From assembly GCA_963676355.1 (NCBI GenBank), contig OY781093.1, forward strand, positions 1,798,001-1,862,000: DNA of 64,000 bases. The letters run 5' to 3'. The notes beneath the pieces were generated by a model. The model worked only from the letters and a program-made list of their open reading frames with translations, had not been told where the DNA came from and ran no database searches. Positions within the stretch are counted from its first letter, which is position 1, and each line of letters opens with the position of its first letter. This stretch comes from JAGLOK01 sp963676355. GTDB taxonomy: Bacteria > Bacillota > Clostridia > Christensenellales > UMGS416. The translations under genes and the position numbers were made by a program. Positions 33,732 to 42,195 of this stretch are shown here, piece by piece.

Positions 33732-35528
33732 ATGAATAAGTATATTCAAAAAATAGCAAATATTAACATAAAAAGCATCTTAAAAGAAGAAAATGATAAG
33801 AAGTTTAAAAAAGATTTTGATGCTTTGACTTCTGAAATTTATGAAGAAGAAGTTGCCAAAATTATTTATGATTTTTGCAATTATACTTATAGCAGAAAAG
33901 AATGCATTCGTTATTATATAGTGAATGATATTTTACTATATCAGCCTGAGGATTATCTATTATATTTAAAAAAAATATGGGAATATTCATTAGAGAATGA
34001 AATTTTAGATGATTTGCATATTTTATCATATTTTATTAATTCTTTATACTTTTCTTATTCAAACGGTGAGAAATATAAGAATCATAATAAAAATGACGAA
34101 TATGTAAAAATATTTACTAAAAAATACTTTCCAAAAAGAGATTTTTTTAAGGGAGGCAACATTTATCAGAATTGCCTACAGTTTGCATATGATATTATGA
34201 GTTTTGGTTTTGCAGATTACGATAACATTCATAAATTAGATGGGTTATTATATGATTCTGTACGCATCGCCAGTCAAGATGACAAGAAAACATTTTCAAG
34301 ATTGCTTAATAAACTAGTTGCGTTAAAAAGTTATTATAACGAATACTTAATCGAATATGATAAGAATATTAAAGATAACTATCAAAATTATTTAGATTAT
34401 GAGGTGGAAAATGCCAACCAAGATTTTCATAATGACTACTCTGTTTTAAATAAATTATATGAAAGATGTGATGTAAGCAAAGAAGATGAAGAAAGAATAA
34501 TCAAAGTATTAGAAAAAAGAATTGACTTAATTAGTACTGATGAAAATCCAATCAGAAATATTGCTCAATATGAGAGTGTAATAAATGAGATTATAAGGTT
34601 AAGAAGCATCAGAAATTTTCATAACAAAGAAGAATTAAAGAGAATACAAAAAAAGGCGTCTTCTTTAAAGATGAAAACAACAAAGTCTTTTGATAAAAAT
34701 TCTTTACAAACATTTGAACAAAAGATGGAGATTCCTCAGAAACTTATCGAACAAATGGAATCCAATTTAAAGTCAAATATTATATCAGGATTGTTTAGCA
34801 ATTGTATGGTTAATTTTGAAAATATGATTGAAGAAAGTATACAGACGGCTCTCTTGTCTCCTTTAACATTTTTGGCTAAATCGATATCAATTACAAACAG
34901 AGAAGAAGGCATTTATGAAACTGAGGATTTAAAATCTGCAAATGGCTGTTTAAAGGAATATTACACAAAGCTAATTGAAAAGAAGTTTAAAGAAAATGAA
35001 TCTTCATATGAAAATGCTCACATATTCGAAAGCAAAAATGCGTATGCGAATTATATGAACTATATGAAAGAGATAGTAAGTATGCAAACAAGTCTTTGCG
35101 CTGCATTGTTCAAGAACATATATAAAAACGATAGTGAAATGACTATTCTAAACGCTATAAACAACGATGCAAACGAGTTGAATTATAAAAATTATTATAT
35201 GATGCTTATGCCATTATTACTAGGTATAGAGGTTTTTATTCTTAGGCTTTATAACTATTATCAACATAATAGAAAAAAAGAATTTAAAAATGAATATTTA
35301 GATATAGTTTTTAAGAACATTATTATAAAGGATAATAATTTTACAAATTCTATTATGTATTTGAATTTTATTCTCTATGATAATAATGGATTTAGGATAA
35401 GAAATAGAATTGCTCATGGTAATTATAAATGTGATTTGAACGATTTAAGTATATTCATCCAAGTAGTGGTTGCTTGGGCATGTGCTTCGGATGCCTGCGC
35501 AAATATTTTAGGTAATGAAGATGATTGA
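33732..35528 (+). CDS. Large HEPN-like protein (DUF4209-like)
   Basis: 598 residues with GAGGAA before ATG and a TATAAT about 30 bases upstream. Predominantly helical, very AT-rich. The C-terminal region (residues ~480-590) carries 'FRIRNRIAHGNYKCDLND', an Rx4H motif of the HEPN superfamily and the kind of sequence seen at the end of DUF4209 proteins. HEPN domains are often RNases in toxin-antitoxin and anti-phage systems. It is the first gene of a three-gene cluster: its stop overlaps the next start (ATGATTGA), and a second HEPN-like protein lies 0.5 kb downstream. Its place between phage terminase genes suggests cargo. Catalytic activity is inferred, not shown. Confidence 0.65.
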   Translation: MNKYIQKIANINIKSILKEENDKKFKKDFDALTSEIYEEEVAKIIYDFCNYTYSRKECIRYYIVNDILLYQPEDYLLYLKKIWEYSLENEILDDLHILSYFINSLYFSYSNGEKYKNHNKNDEYVKIFTKKYFPKRDFFKGGNIYQNCLQFAYDIMSFGFADYDNIHKLDGLLYDSVRIASQDDKKTFSRLLNKLVALKSYYNEYLIEYDKNIKDNYQNYLDYEVENANQDFHNDYSVLNKLYERCDVSKEDEERIIKVLEKRIDLISTDENPIRNIAQYESVINEIIRLRSIRNFHNKEELKRIQKKASSLKMKTTKSFDKNSLQTFEQKMEIPQKLIEQMESNLKSNIISGLFSNCMVNFENMIEESIQTALLSPLTFLAKSISITNREEGIYETEDLKSANGCLKEYYTKLIEKKFKENESSYENAHIFESKNAYANYMNYMKEIVSMQTSLCAALFKNIYKNDSEMTILNAINNDANELNYKNYYMMLMPLLLGIEVFILRLYNYYQHNRKKEFKNEYLDIVFKNIIIKDNNFTNSIMYLNFILYDNNGFRIRNRIAHGNYKCDLNDLSIFIQVVVAWACASDACANILGNEDD

Positions 35529-36060
35529 GAGTAAAGAAAAAATTAATGAAATCAAACCTAATGAATATGTAGGATATGTAAAGGAGTATAAAAGTAATTA
35601 TGACGAGTTTAAGTAAGAACTATTAAATCGTGTTATAGAGATAAGAAAAGTAATAAACGAATGCCAAGACATTAATGGAATGATAATGTTGTATTTTTTA
35701 TTAATGCATCATGAATTATTCTCTAAGTATTGCTTAAGTCGAGAAGATGCAAAGGAGCTATTGGATAGTAATAGGTATAATCATGACATTGAAATATTGC
35801 TAATCAAAACAAATATAATGAGTGATTATTTATCTGGGATAATAGAAGATCAATGTAAAAAAATATCAAAAAAATTCAATTTATCAATATCTAAGTATCC
35901 AAATTTAAGATACAATAATTGCTCAACCAAAGCTGTAAGTAACCTTATTGATAATAACGAAAAACCTAAACAAATTATAAACTATGATATTGAAAAAGAT
36001 GGCGACTTTACTGCAATAATGATAAGACAGTTCTTACAGGTGTTTGGTGATGAAAGTTGA
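35521..36060 (+). pseudogene. Middle gene of the HEPN cluster, interrupted by one in-frame TAA
   Basis: The frame opens at ATG 35521, overlapping the stop of the upstream gene. It meets TAA at 35614-35616 after 31 codons and then stays open in the same frame to 36060. Read through, it gives a 179-residue helical protein (MIESKEKINEIKPN..., then ELLNRVIEIRKVINECQDIN...). A single CAA-to-TAA change would explain it. Alternatively a 126-residue protein could start at ATG 35680, but no ribosome site is visible there. Family unknown. It may link the two HEPN-like proteins functionally, or be the broken part of a dead system. Confidence 0.65.
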
Positions 36061-36499
36061 AATTAAAGAGTATATTGAGAAATTTAATATAAGTAATGCT
36101 GATTTCGGTGAAATAGATATAAATTTTATTTTAAATGAGAATAATGATAGTCGATTTTTGTTCTTTTATTACCCAATGATAGAAAGACTGGTTAGAAATA
36201 TTTTATATCACAACCCGAAAAGTGATATCGAGCATTTCCAAAACTATACTTTTAAATCTTTATACTCAATTGTTAAACAGAATTATGATTTGTTAAATGA
36301 AATATTTAGGGAAGAAAAGGAAGAAGAAAGCAAAGAGAATGAAGTCCTTTACTATTTGATACATGCTTACAAAGAAGATGGACCAAGGAATAAATTCATG
36401 CATCATGCAGAAGGAGCGAATGTAGATATTCAAGAACTATATAATGCAAAATATTTTTTTGAAAGGCTTATTGTGTTTTATGTAGATAATTATTGTTAA
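36050..36499 (+). CDS. Small HEPN-like protein with Rx4H motif
   Basis: 149 residues from ATG 36050, overlapping the end of the previous frame by 11 bp. All-helical, with 'FYYPMIERLVRNILYH' near 40 and 'PRNKFMHHAEGANVDI' near 115, an Rx4H motif (R-N-K-F-M-H) like that of the upstream 598-residue protein. It may be a companion RNase, or a protein pairing with the large one. Not assigned to a known family with certainty. Confidence 0.6.
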   Translation: MKVEIKEYIEKFNISNADFGEIDINFILNENNDSRFLFFYYPMIERLVRNILYHNPKSDIEHFQNYTFKSLYSIVKQNYDLLNEIFREEKEEESKENEVLYYLIHAYKEDGPRNKFMHHAEGANVDIQELYNAKYFFERLIVFYVDNYC

Positions 36500-36691
36500 A
36501 CAATCATAACAATCAAAAAAATTTGCGAAACTCAGTTATCTTCTCTTGAGGGGAGCCGCTACGAACTCAGATAAAAATAAAAACGCTTGACGGCGACAAG
36601 GGTAGTCAGCTTAATAAACACGCAAAAAAATAACATATTACATTATATGAGTATAAATGGTACAATAAACCAAAATGCTAAGAGGTAGAAA

Positions 36692-37156
36692 ATGAGTGAA
36701 AACATCGAGGTAAAAAACAAGGAACGAGTGCTGATTGTTGTTGCTAGGATGACGTTTATATTATTAGGCAGTATACTTATATATAGACTTTTTCGACCGC
36801 TTATTATGAGTGCACTTGGATTCGGGGAAGTCTATTTTATGAATCCTAATTTATATGTGAATATTCTTTATATAGTAGCGCTTATTTTTCAGGTTAAAGT
36901 CGTGTTTTTAAGCAAAGAGGGAAAAGTAAGAGGAAGAATATTCTTCTTTGTGATATTGATTATTGACCTTGTTATAAAAATAACAGATATAGTAATATTT
37001 CAGGATGCTTTAACCGCTGAAAAGGGAAGTTTTGCATATATTTTTGTGACTTTATGGCAATTGATTCCAAAGATAATTGGATACACTGTCTTTGTTTTTC
37101 ATTTTATTATAATTAGCCTAATAACTAAAGGCAGAAAGAAAGCACAGCTTGAATAG
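36692..37156 (+). CDS. Four-TM membrane protein, unknown
   Basis: 154 residues with AGAGGT before ATG and a 'ggtacaat' -10-like element upstream. Four TM helices at about 15-37, 52-72, 82-103 and 120-145, with the same layout as the protein at 32992. No catalytic motif. The 190 bp before it hold a short repeat motif (gacggcgacaagggtagtcagc). Confidence 0.68.
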   Translation: MSENIEVKNKERVLIVVARMTFILLGSILIYRLFRPLIMSALGFGEVYFMNPNLYVNILYIVALIFQVKVVFLSKEGKVRGRIFFFVILIIDLVIKITDIVIFQDALTAEKGSFAYIFVTLWQLIPKIIGYTVFVFHFIIISLITKGRKKAQLE

Positions 37157-37190
37157 GAAGAAATAAAAGAAGATGCTTCATAGATAAAGC

Positions 37191-37224
37191 TTACACCCTT
37201 TTACAGGCAAAACAACGGTAGAAT
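37191..37224 (+). promoter_or_regulatory. Putative late promoter of terL
   Basis: TTACACCCTTTTACA, 13 bases, TAGAAT. The 15-base motif and the 13-base gap are identical to those before terS (11769-11802). It lies 84 bp before the terL start. Confidence 0.7.
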
Positions 37225-37260
37225 GTAAGAGTGTACTTCTAGCAGTAATAGAGAAGATAA

Positions 37261-37287
37261 GCCCGCGGATTATTCCGTGGGTTTTTT
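37261..37287 (+). terminator. Terminator-like hairpin in the terL leader
   Basis: CCCGCGGA/TCCGTGGG with six T, 21 bp before the terL ATG. As at terS, the hairpin lies between the promoter and the gene and could act as an attenuator. Confidence 0.75.
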
Positions 37288-37307
37288 AGTGCGCAGAAAG
37301 GAGCCGC

Positions 37308-38573
37308 ATGACAGAGATAAAAATGAGTGACCTAATCCCGCCCACGTTTCACCCGATTGCTCGCGACATAAAGCAAAGCCGCCACATGGAATACTGGCTC
37401 AAGGGCGGGCGCGGCTCGGGCAAGAGCTCGTTCGTGTCGCTTATGATAATACTCGGGATGATGCGCGATAGCTCCGCAAACGCCGCCATTTTGCGCAAAG
37501 TGCGCGACACCATGCGCGAGAGCGTATATGAACAGCTCATTTGGGCGGTCGAGCGGCTCTCCGTATCGCATCTGTGGCAGGCGACGGTTTCTCCCATGCG
37601 CTTAACGTACATCCCGACGGGGCAGCGCATCATTTTCCGTGGCATGGACAACACGCAAAAGGTGAAGTCCGCCAAGCTTAAAAGCGGCTATTTTAAGTAC
37701 GTTTGGTTTGAAGAGCTTAGCGAGTTTTCCTCCTATGACGAAGTGCGCGGCGCGCTGCTGACTTTCGTGCGCGGCGGTGATGATTTTGCCGTGTTTGCAA
37801 CGTATAATCCGCCCATGTCGGTGAAATCGTGGGTGAATGCCGAGGCTCGGGCGCCAAAAGCTTCTCGGCTGGTGCATCACTCGACTTATCGCGATGTGCT
37901 GGCGCATTCTCGGGGGTCAGTCTGGCTGGGCGAAGCCTTTGCGGCGGAAGCTGCCCATCGGGAAAAAGTCGCCCCCCAATCCTTTGCCCACGAGTACTTG
38001 GGCGAGGTGACCGGAACGGGCGGGGAAGTGTTTTCCAACGTCTGCCTGCGCGAGATTTCCTCCTCGGAGATTGCCGCCTTTGACCGGCTGCGCTTTGGCA
38101 TCGACTGGGGCTACGCGGTAGATCCCTTCTGCTTTGTCGCCCTGCACTTTGACCGCACCCGCCGACAGCTTTTCATCTTTGACGAGCTTTTTGCCGTTGG
38201 GCTGAGTAACCGCGACGCGGCCGCCCGCATTTTGTCCTCCCATCCTCACGCCCGCATCGTCGCCGACTCCGCCGAACCCAAGTCCATCGACGAACTGCGC
38301 TCCCTTGGCGTTAAAATTTCCCCCGCCAAAAAAGGCGCGGGCTCGGTAAGCTTTGGCGTTAAGTGGCTGTGCTCGCTGGATAGTCTTGTCATCGATCCCA
38401 TCCGCTGTCCCGCCGCCGCCCGGGAGTTTTCCTCCTACGAATATCCCCCTGATGGATTGGGTGGTTTTCGCGCTTTGTTTGCCGATCGGGATAATCATTC
38501 GATTGACGCGGTTAGATATGCATTGGAGTGCGAAATGCGCTCGCAAAACACTCGGTTTGTCAACCTTCGTTAG
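37308..38573 (+). CDS. terL: Phage terminase large subunit (PBSX/SPP1 type)
   Basis: 421 residues with AAAGGAG before ATG. Walker A 'GGRGSGKSS' at residues 33-41. A Walker B-like 'YVWFEELSEF' near 130 has the acidic pair. 'FATYNPP' near 164 is the coupling motif. The nuclease domain begins with 'FGIDWGYAVDPF' near 262 and continues with 'IVADSAEPKSIDELRSLG' near 321 and 'DNHSIDAVRYALE' near 393. The protein is complete and all key motifs look intact. It packages DNA into proheads and cuts it. It is much richer in G+C than the flanking genes and lies 25 kb from terS and 3.6 kb from the portal. Confidence 0.95.
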   Translation: MTEIKMSDLIPPTFHPIARDIKQSRHMEYWLKGGRGSGKSSFVSLMIILGMMRDSSANAAILRKVRDTMRESVYEQLIWAVERLSVSHLWQATVSPMRLTYIPTGQRIIFRGMDNTQKVKSAKLKSGYFKYVWFEELSEFSSYDEVRGALLTFVRGGDDFAVFATYNPPMSVKSWVNAEARAPKASRLVHHSTYRDVLAHSRGSVWLGEAFAAEAAHREKVAPQSFAHEYLGEVTGTGGEVFSNVCLREISSSEIAAFDRLRFGIDWGYAVDPFCFVALHFDRTRRQLFIFDELFAVGLSNRDAAARILSSHPHARIVADSAEPKSIDELRSLGVKISPAKKGAGSVSFGVKWLCSLDSLVIDPIRCPAAAREFSSYEYPPDGLGGFRALFADRDNHSIDAVRYALECEMRSQNTRFVNLR

Positions 38574-38576
38574 CTC

Positions 38577-38728
38577 GCTTATTTCGCTTTCGATTTCGAA
38601 GCTTCCGCTTCTCATCGAGGTCTTACAAATCACAAAAAACTCGTTCCTCGTGCATTTTTGCGATTTGCGCTTTTTACGCAGATTATTGATAATACGTAGA
38701 ACCCCCGCGGCACATGTCCGCGGGGGTA
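38577..38728 (-). repeat. Interspersed structured repeat R1, copy 3 (inverted)
   Basis: The minus strand reads a GC-rich hairpin (CCCCCGCGG/CCGCGGGGG with loop ACATGTG, 38702-38726), then the R1 core GTAAGACCTCGATGAGAAGCGGAAGCTTCGAAATCGAAAGCG. It lies immediately behind terL and is inverted relative to the copy upstream of terS, so the two bracket the 27-kb terS-terL segment. Confidence 0.65.
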
Positions 38729-38731
38729 GCT

Positions 38732-41700
38732 TTACTTAGATTTTTTTGATTCTATAAAGTAGTCTTTTTGATTACCATTAAAGAATTTATCTACCAAGCT
38801 TTGTCGAATATTATCAGGGATATTATTATATGTAATATGCTTTTTAACGATATGGCACACAATTCTTCTGATATTATAATTTGAATTAGTATATATTTCT
38901 TCTAAAAGAGAAACTAGCCTGTTTAATTTAGTATAGGTGTGATTATGTTCTATGAAAGCATTGAATAATTTGTAATTAGAATTTTTAATATCGAAACTAT
39001 TTAAATCTTCAATACTTCGACTATCGACCGTAAAGCAAGAGAGCATATCGAAAATTTGTATAATTAATATATTTGATATTTGAATCAAAAGTATCTCAAG
39101 TTCTTTAAGAGTAAGTTCCTCATCACCTCTTTTTTCTTCAGAATATTCAATCAACTCTTCTGCTAACTCTTCAAAGCTATCATCTAAAGGCTTTAAAATT
39201 TTATATATAATTTTGTTTGGATTTGAGTAAATACTAGCTAGTAAGTTTTCTTTTTCATCAGTTAATAAATTATCATTAAATGAAGGTAAAGCTTTACATA
39301 GTAGTTCAGTATACTTTAATGCTTTTAATATTTGATTGCTAAAGTCATTTACACTAGATTCATCATAATCATAAATTCCTACACATTCTAATTTTGATAT
39401 ACTATAGGTAGACTCTTCTCTTTTATCTTTTGCTGCATCTAATTTTGACCTGTCACCCTTATGAGGGGGTGTGATTGGAGGATTAATCTTATTGTTGGAT
39501 AAATATTTTATATTATTTTTATCAAAATCGTGTTCAGGCCAATCTTTCATTAAGTCAATAGATAATTCGCATATTTTGTTTATTATAGTAATATTATCTG
39601 AAATATAAGTCAAAAACATAATAATTGAACTATTTATACCAAAACAAATATTGTTCATTATTTGTAGTATTTCTCTATAATCTGGATTTCTAGCGAAGTT
39701 CATCAATAAAGCTTTTGCTACAAAAAAAGCTAAATAATTTCTGTTACTAAATTTATATTCTAACTTGTAAGGCAGTTCACATAAAATTTTAGTCTTGATT
39801 GCAGTGTTTAAAAAGTGCTTTGTTAATATTTTCGGTTTTTGATTATAGTCAGTATTGTATTTTTCTATTACTGAATCAATCTCTTCGTAAGAAAGTATTG
39901 CTTTTTTATTAAAATGCATATGATGAGCGATTTTTGATAAAACCGTTTTAATAAGACTTGCGTTTTCTTTATTACCACAGCTAATTATTGCGTTATCAAT
40001 ATTATTTTCAAAGATTAATCCAAATGTATCTTCTCGAAGTAGGTTAGTAGGATCTTGTTTTTCTATAAAGTATGTAACATATTCAATAATAAAATCAGGA
40101 TTTAACTCAAGAAGATTTAAATTGTCTTCTATAAATTTATCAATTGCATCGGTAAATGTAGTAATTTGTTTGGCATTTATGCCTGACAAAACACAAAGTT
40201 TTTTAATTAAAGCTAAACGATTCAACTTATAAAAAGGTTGAATGCTCAAGATAAAAAAGTCTTCGCTAAATTCAATTACTTCTTTAGCCATTTTTTCAAT
40301 GGTAATAGTTTGACTAAACGAATTTGTAATAATAATGAATCCGAAGTTTTTAAAAATTTCATTTATAAATACTTCTTTTACTTCATTTTCTTTAATTTTA
40401 TCAAAGTCATCTATTATTGCGATTTTCTTATTAATATCAGATTGCAAAAATTCTTCGTAAAAGTAACTATCATCACCGTATTGTTCTTCAACTTGCGATT
40501 TGATTATTCTATCAGGACGTCTCCTAGTTATCTCTTCATTTGAGAAAAAAACTGTAATAAAGTCGTTAGACAAATCTAAATATAGGCTTTTTATTAAGGT
40601 AGTTTTTCCGTACAACTCATGTCCTTTTATTACAATATATCTTTTATCAAAAAGTAATTTTCTGAACTCTTCAATGTTTTTAATGCGTAATTCGTTCTTT
40701 TTCTCAAAATTATTTTTATTGGATATATCTTCAAGCAATGTTGGAAAAATAAAGTAATCAAGAAAACTATCACAATTATGAAAAGTTCTTTTTGTATTGT
40801 CTTTTATGCTATTAATATAATCATTTGTTGGACTTATCATATTATTTTTAGAAACAATTTTTTGATTTTTATACGTATTTTTGTGAATAAAAATACTGCG
40901 TTCAATATTCCATGTAAATGTAAATGAGTCTAATGTATTATTTTCAGTATCTAAAATTAAAGCATTGAATGAAGTTGCTTTGGTGTCATCATTTGAATAT
41001 TCACCACCCTTTGAAATAAACATGTATTGTTCATTATCATAATTAGCATACAAAGAACATGAAGTATGATCATGTCCTATTAATAATATTGAGCTAAGAG
41101 AGCGGATAGTTGAATCAAGTTTGTCCTTGGAAAGATCATTAAACCATTCAGTTGAGTGATGCATAATCGATATTGTTATATCACCTTCATTTTTCTTGAT
41201 TTTATCTAACTCATATGTCGGAAGATGATGGAATTGCTTGTCGTCAATATCCAATGTTGAAAATATTGCAGTGTTTATAAGATTAAATTGAATCATATAA
41301 GTTTTATCGATTAATATTTTTTTCTTGTTAATGAGAACAACTTCATCGAAGCTATCAATTGAAACCCTTGAACTGTAAAAGTTTTTCATAAAACCAATTT
41401 CAGAATCAATATAATCATTAATAGTACCATTGTGATAGTACTCAATTATATTTTTACTTCTATTTTTATCATCTTTATTTAAAACTATATCATGGTTTCC
41501 TGGTACAACTAAAACTTTAATAAATTTTTTAGGTAAATACTTTTTTCTTATACGAATTGATATAATATTTAAAAAATTACGAACCTTATCATATTCTTTT
41601 GCTTTGCCCGAATGAGTTAAATCTCCAGAGAAAAGAATAATGCATTTGCTAAATGTATTAATAATAGACAATGATTGTACAAGTTTATCTATTTTTAATA

Positions 41701-41761
41701 TATCTATTATATCATCTTCTTTGAAATGTATATCGCTTAAATGTAAAAGTAATACTTTCAT
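38732..41761 (-). CDS. Metallophosphoesterase-STAND NTPase fusion, candidate anti-phage protein
   Basis: 1009 residues with AAGGA nine bases before ATG. Residues 1-240 are a calcineurin-like metallophosphoesterase with all metal motifs: SDIH (9-12), SGDLTH (45-50), GNHD (88-91), MHH (200-202) and GHDH (229-232). Residues ~340-640 are a STAND/NACHT-like NTPase: P-loop 'GHELYGKTTL' near 378 and Walker B 'KKIAIIDDFDKI' near 446. The C-terminal ~370 residues are helical and may be the sensor. This effector-NTPase-sensor plan is that of bacterial NLR-like defence proteins (the Avs and bNACHT groups). It lies between terL and portal on the opposite strand and is AT-rich, as expected of cargo. The substrate could be nucleic acid or a nucleotide; that is inference. 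Confidence 0.78.
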   Translation of the reverse strand: MKVLLLHLSDIHFKEDDIIDILKIDKLVQSLSIINTFSKCIILFSGDLTHSGKAKEYDKVRNFLNIISIRIRKKYLPKKFIKVLVVPGNHDIVLNKDDKNRSKNIIEYYHNGTINDYIDSEIGFMKNFYSSRVSIDSFDEVVLINKKKILIDKTYMIQFNLINTAIFSTLDIDDKQFHHLPTYELDKIKKNEGDITISIMHHSTEWFNDLSKDKLDSTIRSLSSILLIGHDHTSCSLYANYDNEQYMFISKGGEYSNDDTKATSFNALILDTENNTLDSFTFTWNIERSIFIHKNTYKNQKIVSKNNMISPTNDYINSIKDNTKRTFHNCDSFLDYFIFPTLLEDISNKNNFEKKNELRIKNIEEFRKLLFDKRYIVIKGHELYGKTTLIKSLYLDLSNDFITVFFSNEEITRRRPDRIIKSQVEEQYGDDSYFYEEFLQSDINKKIAIIDDFDKIKENEVKEVFINEIFKNFGFIIITNSFSQTITIEKMAKEVIEFSEDFFILSIQPFYKLNRLALIKKLCVLSGINAKQITTFTDAIDKFIEDNLNLLELNPDFIIEYVTYFIEKQDPTNLLREDTFGLIFENNIDNAIISCGNKENASLIKTVLSKIAHHMHFNKKAILSYEEIDSVIEKYNTDYNQKPKILTKHFLNTAIKTKILCELPYKLEYKFSNRNYLAFFVAKALLMNFARNPDYREILQIMNNICFGINSSIIMFLTYISDNITIINKICELSIDLMKDWPEHDFDKNNIKYLSNNKINPPITPPHKGDRSKLDAAKDKREESTYSISKLECVGIYDYDESSVNDFSNQILKALKYTELLCKALPSFNDNLLTDEKENLLASIYSNPNKIIYKILKPLDDSFEELAEELIEYSEEKRGDEELTLKELEILLIQISNILIIQIFDMLSCFTVDSRSIEDLNSFDIKNSNYKLFNAFIEHNHTYTKLNRLVSLLEEIYTNSNYNIRRIVCHIVKKHITYNNIPDNIRQSLVDKFFNGNQKDYFIESKKSK

Positions 41762-42195
41762 AACATTATATCCTTAATAAGCATATTTAATGTTAATTAT
41801 ATATCAAAATATAATTATTGCCAAATATAGCTTTATATCTCGAAGGTATTATTTTATTCAAGTAATAAAAGTTTAGAATATACCATAATGCAAACCCCAA
41901 TTGTCCAGTGTATATCAATCTTTCATATATGCGGTAGTGGGGTTTAAACGACAGCCAACCAAAACTCACGGACACGCGCCGGGAGTTTTTTAAAATAAAT
42001 TTTTACCCAGTTACATAACTTTTACACAATCCCCCCAGTCACTAAGCAAGCTCCATGACATCCCCCCTTTAGCAAGGGGGGTAAAGGTTAGCATAAACTT
42101 TTGCATGGGGAAAAATAACCTCCCGATAAAGGGAAGGGGACCATCAGCAAAGCGAATGGTGGTGGGATTCATAAAACAAAAGGAAAGGACAATAT
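41762..42195. other. Portal upstream region with repeats and a degenerate late-promoter motif
   Basis: TTACATAACTTTTACA at 42011-42026 resembles the TTACACCCTTTTACA motif before terS and terL with one base inserted, but no good -10 follows at the same distance. CCCCCC/GGGGGG hairpins lie near 42063-42081. The element CCTCCC...GGGACC...GGTGGTGGGATTC lies at 42121-42172 and is related to those at 48286 and 51221 in reverse. I see no gene. Confidence 0.5.

Noticed and set aside
4155..36060. Reassignment of TAG or TAA as a sense codon to explain the two in-frame stops
   Set aside because: Many intact genes here end in TAG or TAA at the expected place (HAD, terL and portal with TAG), so the standard code applies and the two stops are local events.
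37917..38633. Minus-strand frame of 238 codons
   Set aside because: Shadow of the GC-rich terL gene, whose motifs are clear.
38577..38690. Downstream continuation of terL through R1
   Set aside because: terL has a normal TAG stop and complete C-terminal motifs; the following sequence is the inverted R1 repeat.
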